From Symsagittifera roscoffensis (taxonomy: Eukaryota > Xenacoelomorpha > Acoela > Convolutidae), in assembly GCF_963678635.1 (NCBI RefSeq), contig NC_087067.1:13777018-13839017 (forward strand): a stretch of 62,000 nucleotides of DNA, in the 5' to 3' direction. The notes under the pieces were generated by a model, which saw nothing but the letters and a program-made list of their open reading frames with translations, searched no databases and was not told where the DNA came from. Position 1 is the first letter of the stretch. Each line of letters starts with the position of its first letter. A program made the position numbers and the translations under genes. Positions 1 through 9,100 of this stretch are shown piece after piece.

Positions 1-70
1 TCATCGTTATCTTTTAACTTTTTTGTACGCTTTTGACACTTCTGTGTTTTTTGCAGACATGACTGACATT
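1..70. repeat. Left end of 1-kb duplicated segment, copy A
   Basis: These 70 bases match 20467-20536 closely, both running from TCATCGTTATC to GACATT. They are the left part of duplication copy A. The LTR retrotransposon interrupts the copy, which resumes at 18499. Because copy B is uninterrupted, it gives the pre-insertion sequence. Confidence 0.85.
68..70. other. Target-site duplication (left)
   Basis: ATT precedes the left LTR and ATT follows the right LTR at 18499-18501. The uninterrupted paralogous site at 20534-20536 has a single ATT between GAC and TTTGCAC. This supports a 3-bp duplication, shorter than the 4-6 bp common for Gypsy elements; some mutation or ambiguity at the ends is possible. 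Confidence 0.6.
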
Positions 71-375
71 TGTAACATTCGCCCAAATATCACACAGCGA
101 CGGAGCGTAGAAAAAGTACCTATCAACGACTGGCAGGCGTCAGTTACCTTAATTCTACTCGTTTTTCACCGTCTCGACCTTGCCAGTTGATTTTCTGGTC
201 TGTTTAGGGCAGAGTAAAAAGTTACCATTTTTAGGCCATCAGTCAAACGACTTTTGATCAGCTTTCGTTTGCATGCGAACACAACCACATAGCTGAGTCT
301 CGGATCCTCAGACTACGTGATTGTCATTAAAAACACGGCTCGAACCACCTATTTCTATATGTTTTTGTGTGACAG

Positions 376-382
376 TTTTATA
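376..382 (-). promoter_or_regulatory. Candidate TATA box in LTR
   Basis: The minus strand reads TATAAAA here, about 570 nt into the sense LTR; the copy that would drive the element is at 17918-17924. Position inside the LTR suits the core promoter. I see no AATAAA between it and the sense end of the LTR, so the U3-R-U5 limits stay open. Confidence 0.35.
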
Positions 383-671
383 TTAAATCCATTGGAGATG
401 GATTGACCCTTTCCTTTTTCTATCTACTCATGTCCTGAAATATCAAATAATATCGGTGTTTAATTAAGATCTAGGACATTACAGCAGCTGTTATAGTTAG
501 TTTACCCAGTCCCTTCACATATAACAGTCTCTGGGGGACCAAGCCTCCGCTCCCGTGATTTTCTTGAGATAACACTCTTATCTCCTATATTTCGTGTCCC
601 GGGGGGGTTCCGTGGTATTTCTCTTCCCCCCACTGAAGCCTCCGTCTCCACAAATATCTGTCGCTAAGGTC

Positions 672-698
672 CTTATCGTGTGTTCTTGCCACGATAAG
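672..698. other. Perfect 9-bp hairpin in LTR
   Basis: CTTATCGTG is followed by a 9-base spacer and its exact complement CACGATAAG. The same hairpin is at 18214-18240 in the 5' LTR. Terminator, poly(A)-region or protein-binding roles are possible but not shown. Confidence 0.6.
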
Positions 699-956
699 AG
701 GCTCCGTAATTTTTCTGTCTCTGATACAACCGTTCTTCACAATTTCTATCGTGGTTCTGATTTTCGTCTTTTTTATTCAAAATGGCCGTCTTTTTTCTAT
801 TTCTCAGAAATGTTCTTCTTCCGATCGAAATTTTAAAAATAAAAATTCTAGAACATTCTGACCCTCCGTCGCAACACTTTTCTGTTCATAAGGCCTTTAG
901 TCACTTTTATTTCTGTCGCGGGAAGGTTATGCTGTGTCATCTGGCAGAATGGCACA

Positions 957-970
957 TACTCCCCGGACAA
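957..970 (-). promoter_or_regulatory. Polypurine tract region (plus-strand primer)
   Basis: Directly next to the 3' LTR the sense strand reads TTGTCCGGGGAGTA. GGGGAG with its flanks is the only purine-rich run at this boundary and is where plus-strand priming is expected. The same core recurs at five internal sites (5619, 8083, 8125, 8168, 8251). Confidence 0.6.
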
Positions 971-1807
971 GTCTCCATCAATGTCCCTATTGATCGCACA
1001 ACACCGGGTTATCGTCAAGTAGGTATCCAGTTTTCTGTAACCAATCTTACAAATCGCATAAGAAAATGAAATTTATCTACTCCACTTCAACTCACTACGT
1101 GTTCACAAATGGCATCGTACTACATCTCACTGCCTTTCAACATTTTCACAAAATTTGCACCATGAGGAGTGTCCTAGATAAAATTTCTTTTCTGACTACT
1201 TACGTCGTCTTGTTATACAACTTCTTTTCGCTCTTTGTGATTAAAAAGTGGGACGTGGCACGGCCACGCACCCGTTAAAATTAACTTTACTTCACTCACC
1301 AAGTATAATCAGTCATTTATGCGGTCCTTTCCATATTAAAACTAAGAAACTCTGTGGCTAGGAAAGTTATTGAGTTACCCACCCTTCTCGAGCGAGTTTA
1401 CTCAAACTTACCATGTCGCCACACAGTGAATTTGTGTCTTACACAGGTTAAAAACTTCAGTCGTGAATAAATAGGTAAATATACTCACCTATGTTCCTTA
1501 TATACATACATACATACATAGATAGTAGTAACTAAAATCAACAATTTCAACAATTTTAACAATTGCAACAATTTTCAAAGTTTGGTCTGACCAAACTAAA
1601 TCAAAACAAAAAGTTTCACAAGTTCAATAATCAAAACTTGGTTGATTTGTTCAAGTTTTTACACACAAAGACAATCAAATTTTTCTCTCCTTCTCCTCTC
1701 TCCTTTGGTCATCTTCACTCCATCACCTCTCCATCCTGATGTTCAGCGTCACTGTCTTCCAGAACTTTCTCTAACATGTCCAGAGAGTTGCGGGCCGTGC
1801 CCCAACC
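957..1807 (-). other. Untranslated region between last ORF and 3' LTR
   Basis: No convincing coding frame on either strand. It includes a short ACAT/GATA-type microsatellite near 1503-1528 and an AT-rich run with repeated AACAATTT near 1537-1580. The LTR-proximal 45 bases are homologous to a coding segment at 5619-5665 (see findings). Confidence 0.6.
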
Positions 1808-4726
1808 CTACTGTTCCAACAGCCTCGGTTTGCAACAAGGTAGCAAGTCCACATTCACCTTCTGCTCCCGGTTCCTGCAAAAGCTGTTGTGAAGACATAG
1901 GCTCACGTTTCGTTCTAGGTCAGCTCTTAAGACCTCTTTCTTCTCATCTTCAGTAACACAAGGCGTTCCAGCTACCCGCTTCACCGCTGTGGTGACCGCG
2001 TTTCTGTGCGTCAAGAATGCTCGTTTATAGGCTCCTGGTCCTATATCTAGCTGGAAAGATTGATAGGCTTCCGTATTCCTTGACATGTGACGCTTCGCGC
2101 GTTCATACATCCAAGATGTCATCACTGCACGGAACCAAGGCATCAATCTTTGCCTTGACCATATTCTTTCAATGGCTTTAGGTATTCTCAGAACCTTGCA
2201 GGTGGTTCTGAAAAGATCCAACTCACGACTCATTTTAACGTTGCTCAACTGTTCAGGAGTCGGCACGGCCGTCTCCTGCTCACTTGTGTCCACGTTAGCC
2301 TCTAACCATCTCACTGCTAGCATGGCGCTAACCACCACGATTGACACTTGTTGATTCTGATCGGGCAACCCCGTGGAGTACAACTCCTCCACGTCCCAGA
2401 CTAGGATCAGATTCCCGCGTTTAGGGTACCACAACGTCTGCGCCAAGCAGTGGCAAGGATACTCCCCATGGGTTCTCACTATGTTCCTTCGGGTCCGATA
2501 CCCTGAGGCTCCCAATAACGGTTCCACTTCCATCAGGATTCTATGTAAATCGTCTTTCTCTTCTATGGTGGGGAATTCAGTGGGTAACGCTCCACTCGCT
2601 TTCTGTTTCTGGAACTCACTCACGTTGCCTTCGTTCAGTCTCATGAACTCTTCGCCCACAACGTCTTGCAACTCGCCTTCGGATCTCTTCGGGACTGCCC
2701 GAAAGATCTTTGCCAACAAGTCATATGACCTCTCGGACATTCTGGCCAACCTCACGCACTTTGGCACAGAGAAAAGTTGGTCAACCAACACTTGTTGCGT
2801 CCTCGCATCCATCACCACCATGTGCGTAGGATACTTGCTATTACAATACGGCGCTGAGCTTGAACCCACCATATATTTTGAACCAGTAGGTCTGTGATAG
2901 GCTTCACTATCCTTCAGATTCATTTCATTCTCTAGGGCTTCTCGCCAGCCTCCAATCTTTTGTTCTGTCTGTAATGCTCCAGGGAATATTTCCACGCTGA
3001 GGGACGTCACTAGCTCATGGGCACGCTCCAAGCGCTCGAGCGATTCTATCGAACTCGTCATGCTGCAAAATCCCAAGGCTGTGATCAGGTTTACGTCCGT
3101 CACCCCATGGCAGTCTGCGACCAACTCCATGGCACCCTTATCTGACATGCTCAATCTTCCGTACAATCGTGCCAGTTGTCGATGCTGCTCGCTTAGCGTA
3201 ATCAGGCAGTGTCCCAGGTTACAAACATGTCCTTCCATCCCACTGTGTTGAGCCAAGCATGTGCCTTGCTTCAACCAATTACTCGATGTACCTTCCTCGG
3301 ACAGCTCCGTGGACGGGTTGCTCTTCTTCTTCGTCAATCTCATGGCCAGCAGGTGTTGTATCATGGCCAGATCATGTAGACTCGCATCATCATCCCGGTC
3401 TAACATGATATCCGCGGTCATGTCCCAGATTAAGCCTGCGTTAGGATGGGGACACCAGGAAGGTTTCATGAGTTCCCACATCACTACTAGACTGGTTTTC
3501 AAGGGACCGTCCCAAGAACTACAATCAAAACTCACTTGCCCTTTTAGCTCGGGAATCGAGGGCTCGACTACTCGTTCTTCCAAAATAATTCCAAGCTTGG
3601 GTTGTTCCACCATCAACATTCCAATTTCCTTAATCCGTTCAACCCAGAAGTTGAGCACTGTGACTTGCTCGTAGTCGAAGTATGCTTCCCTGGCTTCTTC
3701 GTTCACGAAGGGATTATACGCCATCCCTGGTATACCAGACACGTATTGGAACGACTTCAGTTTCCCTAGTGTTGCAAACTCTTTTTGTCCTCTGGCCGCT
3801 TCAATCAAGTCTCTGCTCACTCTCAATTCTTTGTTGGAGTATCTTCTCACCTCTTCCAACTTGCGATAGCTTTCCATATCATTCGACTCCTTGCTTGGCA
3901 CGGTCAATGGCATGTCCTGATATAGCTCTAGGAGTGCCCTAAGGAAGTTCCTTTCGCAATCAACTCCCTTTTGCCGAATGATCTTTATACATTCTCCCAA
4001 CACAGGAGTGGGGATGCGATCCACCACGAACCTGACAAAGCAAAGGGCATCCTTACGCTTAGCCCATGCTATCGCTGAATCGTCTTTCGAAATCAATGCT
4101 CGTAGAGCTTCCATTAACTCTAGCTCCTGTTCTCGTGATTTCGAGTCATTACTGGCTTCATACTCCGCCTTTTTGATGCCCATCAAGCACCAAGCCAGTC
4201 GTATTTGCAGATCAGTTCTCACGCAAGGATGAGCCAGGTATGCTGCCACAGTAGCAGGTGCATTCATCGTCTCATCGAAGTATTTCTGGAGGGCCGCCCT
4301 CCAAGAAATTTCTAGCAGTTTTTCCAATCCGATTTCGTTCGCTTCTGATGACATCACTGTGCCATACTCTCTTCGATTGAAGTTAGAGTTCTCCGTAAGC
4401 CCCTTCAAATATTCTTGCATGGCTCTCTTCTCGCTCCAAGCCATCAGGTGCCCTCTCGCGGAGTTCCTCGCTTTCAACATCTCCACATAACCCCCTGCCG
4501 GATCTCCCATGTGGACCGATTCCGGCACAGTTATTCGACTGTACTCGACCACGTCGAGTTGTCCTTCCAGTTTCAACTTGGCCATGTTGATTCGCGAGGG
4601 CCTATAATCTTCAAGTCCTCCAGATCCACATTGACTGATTACTTTCATTTCTAACTTAGTGTCTGCCAGGGTTCGCGCCGTCTTCTTCGACCTTGTGGCG
4701 GTTACGGTCAGACCTGCCAAGAGCAT
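1808..4726 (-). CDS. Unrecognised 972-residue protein of the retrotransposon
   Basis: A single open frame from an ATG at 4726 to a TGA at 1808, on the same strand as gag-pol and downstream of the macro-domain frame. I recognise no domain. The first ten residues are mildly hydrophobic but basic residues follow and no secretion signal is convincing. I see no strong membrane span and no fusion-peptide or coiled-coil pattern, so it does not look like an envelope protein. The composition is that of a soluble, mostly helical protein with scattered cysteines, a WELMKPSW segment mid-protein, and a cysteine-containing C-terminus ending LLPCCKPRLLEQ. A 972-codon frame without a stop in a young element argues for selection. 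Expression probably needs a spliced or internal RNA, because it lies 285 bp beyond the previous stop. It could be a captured host gene or a diverged accessory protein. Confidence 0.8.
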   Translation of the reverse strand: MLLAGLTVTATRSKKTARTLADTKLEMKVISQCGSGGLEDYRPSRINMAKLKLEGQLDVVEYSRITVPESVHMGDPAGGYVEMLKARNSARGHLMAWSEKRAMQEYLKGLTENSNFNRREYGTVMSSEANEIGLEKLLEISWRAALQKYFDETMNAPATVAAYLAHPCVRTDLQIRLAWCLMGIKKAEYEASNDSKSREQELELMEALRALISKDDSAIAWAKRKDALCFVRFVVDRIPTPVLGECIKIIRQKGVDCERNFLRALLELYQDMPLTVPSKESNDMESYRKLEEVRRYSNKELRVSRDLIEAARGQKEFATLGKLKSFQYVSGIPGMAYNPFVNEEAREAYFDYEQVTVLNFWVERIKEIGMLMVEQPKLGIILEERVVEPSIPELKGQVSFDCSSWDGPLKTSLVVMWELMKPSWCPHPNAGLIWDMTADIMLDRDDDASLHDLAMIQHLLAMRLTKKKSNPSTELSEEGTSSNWLKQGTCLAQHSGMEGHVCNLGHCLITLSEQHRQLARLYGRLSMSDKGAMELVADCHGVTDVNLITALGFCSMTSSIESLERLERAHELVTSLSVEIFPGALQTEQKIGGWREALENEMNLKDSEAYHRPTGSKYMVGSSSAPYCNSKYPTHMVVMDARTQQVLVDQLFSVPKCVRLARMSERSYDLLAKIFRAVPKRSEGELQDVVGEEFMRLNEGNVSEFQKQKASGALPTEFPTIEEKDDLHRILMEVEPLLGASGYRTRRNIVRTHGEYPCHCLAQTLWYPKRGNLILVWDVEELYSTGLPDQNQQVSIVVVSAMLAVRWLEANVDTSEQETAVPTPEQLSNVKMSRELDLFRTTCKVLRIPKAIERIWSRQRLMPWFRAVMTSWMYERAKRHMSRNTEAYQSFQLDIGPGAYKRAFLTHRNAVTTAVKRVAGTPCVTEDEKKEVLRADLERNVSLCLHNSFCRNREQKVNVDLLPCCKPRLLEQ

Positions 4727-5011
4727 AGGGGGTATCAGATTCTCTTTTTCAATTCTGATTTAAAATTTAGCACCAAGGTGGATCGTCCACCTTTACCTTT
4801 GTCAGAGTGGGACAAATGTGCGCTGTCACCTTGATGACACAAACATAAAACATATCATAACAATAACATAACATAAACACATAAACATCACACACCTATA
4901 CTATCATATAAAAACCTAATCCCTAATACTGTAACTAAAACCTAACCTAAAACTTGACTCTAATTCTCATCGAGCAACTTAATAAAAACCACTTATCGCC
5001 GAGCGCAATTC
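4727..5011 (-). other. Spacer between the two downstream ORFs
   Basis: AT-rich 285-bp gap made largely of ACATAA/AACATA and ACCTAA-like short repeats (4849-4960), with no ORF. A splice acceptor for the 972-residue ORF could lie here; a possible one ends at AAATCAG on the minus strand near 4757-4763, but I cannot confirm its use. Confidence 0.5.
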
Positions 5012-6091
5012 TTAGCATATGCTCAGATAGTATTTTTTATGTAAGTAAACCTCTATGTCAGTCTCTGAAAATATCACATGCACAAGAGCGTACAACTCTC
5101 TCGGATGTAGCTTTCCCCTATTAGGATCGTATACTGGCAACGAGAGAGAGGTCACACCTCTCTCAACCAGGAAATCCCTAAGTCGAGTCAAGGCCAACAC
5201 CAAGCTCTCCGGATTCACGTGTTGCCTATCAGTAGCTTTCGTAACCAAAAAACACAAATATTTCCCTGGTATCTGTGATGCAACAGGGGGTAACGCTATC
5301 ATTCCTCCTACACCCGGCCTCTGTTTCCATAAAAACTCGATATTCTTGTACTCTCTTTTAAAGTCGGCCGCTAGTGCTGTTTTAAAGCTTACGTCCGCAG
5401 TTATCGCTATGGCGCACGTGCGTTCCGTGAGTATGAAATCGCTGTCCGTTATAACGATATTGTTCGAATAGTGGTTCGGGAGATCAAAATACGATTCAAA
5501 GATTCGTCCAAAAGGTGGTTTCTTAGCATTCTCGCCCTCTGTCTCTAGTTCTCCGGTTTCCCTTGCCGATTTCAATTTTTTTATTATGAGATTTTCGGTG
5601 TGGGTGAGTCCTACCCCCACTCCCCGGACAAAAATATCCATCGACGTCCCCGTCGATCGCCCAAAGTCTAGGAGACCGAGGTTGGATTGTGGAACACGTA
5701 GAGGACCATCTGGGGCGACCCAGTTGGACTCGGTATTGTCATGACTGATGTATTTGACGCCGTCTCTGTCGACGTCCTGAATCGTCAGGATCGTCTCTTT
5801 TGGATCTGTCGGCAGATCGTGGAGCCATTCGAGCACGCGCAAGTTTGTTAGTTCTTGCTCATGAGTCTGTTCCGCTTCTGGTTCGAACTCCACTTCCGGT
5901 TCTGATCGATCGTCGATCCAATCTTGATCCATATCGTTCACAAGGTCGATTTCTTCTAGCATTGCTACTTCGTCCAGCCCCACCAGCGAGTCTATGACAT
6001 CACTCACTACTATCCGGTCTACAACGAAGTCCTCGCCATACGGATTGTATTTCTTCTGGTTTTTTCCCCTCTTACTTTGGCGTGTCTCCAT
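5012..6091 (-). CDS. Pol C-terminal tail plus macro (ADP-ribose-binding) domain
   Basis: Numbered from the first in-frame ATG (6091) this is 359 residues, but the frame is open up to the TGA at 6194-6196 and is the same frame as gag-pol. Residues 1-25 (METRQSKRG... YGEDFVVD) resemble the basic tail that often ends Gypsy pol proteins. Residues about 30-100 are strongly acidic. Residues about 212-355 look like a macro domain of the TARG1/ALC1 type: a buried strand CAIAITADV, then ALAADFKREY, a GVGG turn, the strand FLVTK with its lysine, and a GVTSLSLPVYD strand-loop. In TARG1 a lysine and an aspartate are catalytic; as far as I can align from memory the lysine is kept and the aspartate position is glycine, so binding is likelier than hydrolysis. 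It may be made by TGA readthrough, by a spliced RNA, or not at all. Confidence 0.75.
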   Translation of the reverse strand: METRQSKRGKNQKKYNPYGEDFVVDRIVVSDVIDSLVGLDEVAMLEEIDLVNDMDQDWIDDRSEPEVEFEPEAEQTHEQELTNLRVLEWLHDLPTDPKETILTIQDVDRDGVKYISHDNTESNWVAPDGPLRVPQSNLGLLDFGRSTGTSMDIFVRGVGVGLTHTENLIIKKLKSARETGELETEGENAKKPPFGRIFESYFDLPNHYSNNIVITDSDFILTERTCAIAITADVSFKTALAADFKREYKNIEFLWKQRPGVGGMIALPPVASQIPGKYLCFLVTKATDRQHVNPESLVLALTRLRDFLVERGVTSLSLPVYDPNRGKLHPRELYALVHVIFSETDIEVYLHKKYYLSIC

Positions 6092-6193
6092 AGTGAGCGG
6101 AAAGTCAGGCTGTATTCCTTTGTCAATTTCGGTTTGTTCCGGGCAATCCCAGTCTTCTTCGGCATAGGGTAGAGTTTCATCGTCCACCTCTAC

Positions 6194-6196
6194 TCA
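6194..6196 (-). other. In-frame TGA separating pol from the macro-domain frame
   Basis: The polyprotein ends ...LELTE-stop with sense context GAG TGA GTA GAG. The next codon continues the same frame for another 393 codons, and the first ATG in that stretch is 34 codons on. It is therefore either a recoded stop, a recent nonsense mutation, or a true terminus followed by an independently expressed ORF. Confidence 0.9.
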
Positions 6197-9100
6197 CTCA
6201 GTCAACTCGAGATCCAGTGGTAGATCACAATTGTCCACCATCTCATTCCCGTCGTTCTTGTCGCGAGTACCCCTTTCATTCACTTCACAAGCAGGATCCA
6301 CTATTAAATAGTCTCCCTCTTGCATGTCCGCTGGGATGCACCAATCCTCGGACGAGGCGTTGTGTGGTTTGATATTCTCGTAATGAGCCGCTCTTCCGGT
6401 GCTCAGCCGATAAAAACGACCTCCTTGATGCACCTCTGTTATCTGAAATGGACCACGCCATTTCTTTAATAGTTTCTTGGTTCCTTTTGGTGGAACCACT
6501 TCCTGGAACACCCAGACGTAATCGCCAACTGAGTAGGCTTTTGCATCGGCTGTTCTTTTATCAAACCTCCTTTTTTGTCTAATTTGCGCCTGTTGCGTAT
6601 TCCTCCTGCATAAGTCATTGAGGTCCTGTTGTCTTCTAATAACGTCCCGCACGTACGTTTGCGGTGCTGTTCTCTTCCCTTCATATTCAGGGTAGAAGAA
6701 CGTTAATGGGAGTGCTTTTTCATGACCCGTCAGCATCATATGCGGACTTATTCCCGTGGTGGAATGCTCCGTGCTGTTGTAAGCACCCATCACTTGCGGC
6801 AAGTGCTTGTCCCAGTCATCCATATAGCGTGAGCAGTAGACTCTCAACATGGATACCAGTGTGCGATTCTGCCTCTCGACTAAGCCATTCGTTTGCGGGT
6901 GATAAGTGGTCGAGTGGGCCTGCGCTACCTGCGACCTTTTCATTAACTCTTTCGTGAGATCACCTACGAATGCTTTGCCATTGTCCGATTGGAACGTGAT
7001 GGGGCAGCCATGCCTTGCTATCCACACGTTTATCAAATGATCGCATGTTTCTTCTGCCGACGCTGTCATGCAGGGTGCTGCCTCCGCATACTTTGTAAAA
7101 TGGTCGATCATTACCAGCACCTGATTATAGCCCGTTGCTGTCATGCAGATTTTCTGATGATCAATTTGCACCACTTCGTTGAAACCTGACGATTCTATTG
7201 ACTGTAGGGGGAACCTTAGTTTCCTGGGATCCTTTGCCTGTTGACAAGACAGGCATGCGGCTATCCATTTCTCACAAGCCTTCTTCAATCCCGGCCATTC
7301 GAATCGTTTTTGTATCCTGTTATACACTTTGTCCACGCCTTGATGTCCCATCTGATCATGTGAGCGAAAGAGCAATTCAGTCTGGTACAACTGTGGTAAC
7401 ACTATTGAATTGTATTTATAAAGGACCTTGTCCTCCTCCTTGCGCTTACAGGCTACGATTCCGTCCTTATTCAGGTACAACAAGTCTTTCCTCTTCAGGT
7501 AAAATTGCTTCAGGATTTTGTAGCTGTCTTCTTCCAAGTCTCCCTTGTCAGGTGCTCCATTCTCGATCCATCTTTTCAGACTGCTCGTCATTCTATCATT
7601 TCGTTGAGCCCTCAGGAGATCCGACAGCCTGTACCTGGCTTTCAAATACGTCTTCACCACGTTCATTTGCCCACTCATTATCTCCGGAGCATGAGCATCG
7701 TCCATCAACTTGACACACCATATCTTTTTCAAAGGCGTCGCTTCTTGCACAGATGGTTCCAGATTGGTACGGACGACCGTACCATGTGGCAGCAATCTGG
7801 TTGGGCGTTTTGAAACTGCTATCAGCTCGAGCTCGTCTGCGGCATTATCTACCACAGTGCCCTCTTCATCTGAGGTGTATCTGTCCCTGTCTGGATCCTG
7901 ATGTGTTTCTCGGTCCAGCCCACGCTGCTTCCAGTCTACCAATAAGGAGTGGATTGCGATCTCTGACACATCGGAATTGGAAGTTGTTTCAGACGTGTTA
8001 TCCCCGGACTGGGGTCTCGAGTCACCACTTGAAACGACTGATTCCTCAACATCATATTCCAAGTTGTCTGAGATGTTTCTTGACTCCCCGGACAAAACTC
8101 TGTCCATCGGTCGCTTTGAACCCGACTCCCCGGACAAAATTCTGCCCCTAGGTGGTCTAGTCAACCTCTCCCCGGACAAGTCGTCCTGCACGGGCTCAAA
8201 GGTGTCTGACTCATCAGAGGAGACGTCCTTGACTGGCTCGAAGGTGTCAGACTCCCCGGACATTGTCTCGTCCATGGACGAACAATCTGGGCTTGGCTCA
8301 TATTCCTCTTTTGCATCCGTGAAGTGCACTCTCCTCGTGAAGCTAGATTTCGACCTGATCCTGACTTCCTCAGTAGCTTGGTTTTGATTCGATGTTCCAT
8401 ATTCAGTGAACGAAGTTCTCAACAATACTTCTTTCGGCATCGAGGTCACCAGCTGGTTGACGATCGACCTGCAATCCCGTTCAACGCCTCGGCTGCGAAT
8501 GGACACTGGCCTCTTCTCTGTTCTCTCGGTGACAGTCAACCTCTGCATGGTCTCCATCCATTCACGATCATGCCTATTCACTTCCCTATCCAACAAGTCA
8601 CGGAGTTTTCCCATGACGTCCGGCGCCACGTTCACCGTCTTATTCAATAAAGCGATGCTGTTTATACCCAGCCTGGTCAGTTCTTGCTGTACCAAGTTGG
8701 ATCGGACTAGCAGGTCCAACGGAACGGGTTCGCTTCTGGCTAAAAGCTTTATCTCCGCGGCCGTCTCCACTGGAAGGTCAGGGTGTCCAGGTATAGGATG
8801 TCCTGATTTGTCTAACCACCTAGTAAGTGGCAGCTTATCGTAGGTTTCTTTGTCCAGAAAGGAAAACCCCTCTTTGATCTCTGATTGGTTAGCTTGCTTC
8901 TCCTCGAGGCGCTCATAAAATTCTGTCTTTTTACTGAGGCTATCTGCGTTCTGGTGCTTGTCACGGGTACGGTGCTCTATGATCATGTGGTATCCATCCA
9001 AGCGCACGATCCAACGACCAATGTAGCTTTGATCCATCGAATAGGTTTTCAACCAGGCAAGGGCACGATTGTCCACACGTAACTTGAATGGAGCACTCCC

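Larger units (their letters stand above)
71..956 (-). repeat. 3' LTR of giant Gypsy-like retrotransposon
   Basis: This 886-bp repeat is matched base for base by 17613-18498 at a constant offset of 17542, so there is no net indel. The only difference I see is G604 here against A18146 in the other LTR. In the sense (minus) direction it starts TGTGCC and ends GTTACA, the usual TG...CA ends. It contains a TATAAAA sequence, a 9-bp-stem hairpin and one ACCCTCC motif at 861-867. Being downstream of the coding region on the minus strand, it is the 3' LTR. Confidence 0.97.

Noticed and set aside
594-1278. Short plus-strand frames in the left LTR, repeated at 18136-18533
   Set aside because: They lie in the LTR antisense to the element and are duplicated only because the LTR is.
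1808-4726. The 972-residue ORF as an envelope gene
   Set aside because: Position fits, but I see no secretion signal, membrane span or fusion-peptide pattern.
5012-6187. A start at 6187 for the macro-domain ORF
   Set aside because: The codon there is GTG. In a eukaryote the first usable in-frame start is the ATG at 6091, unless the TGA is read through.
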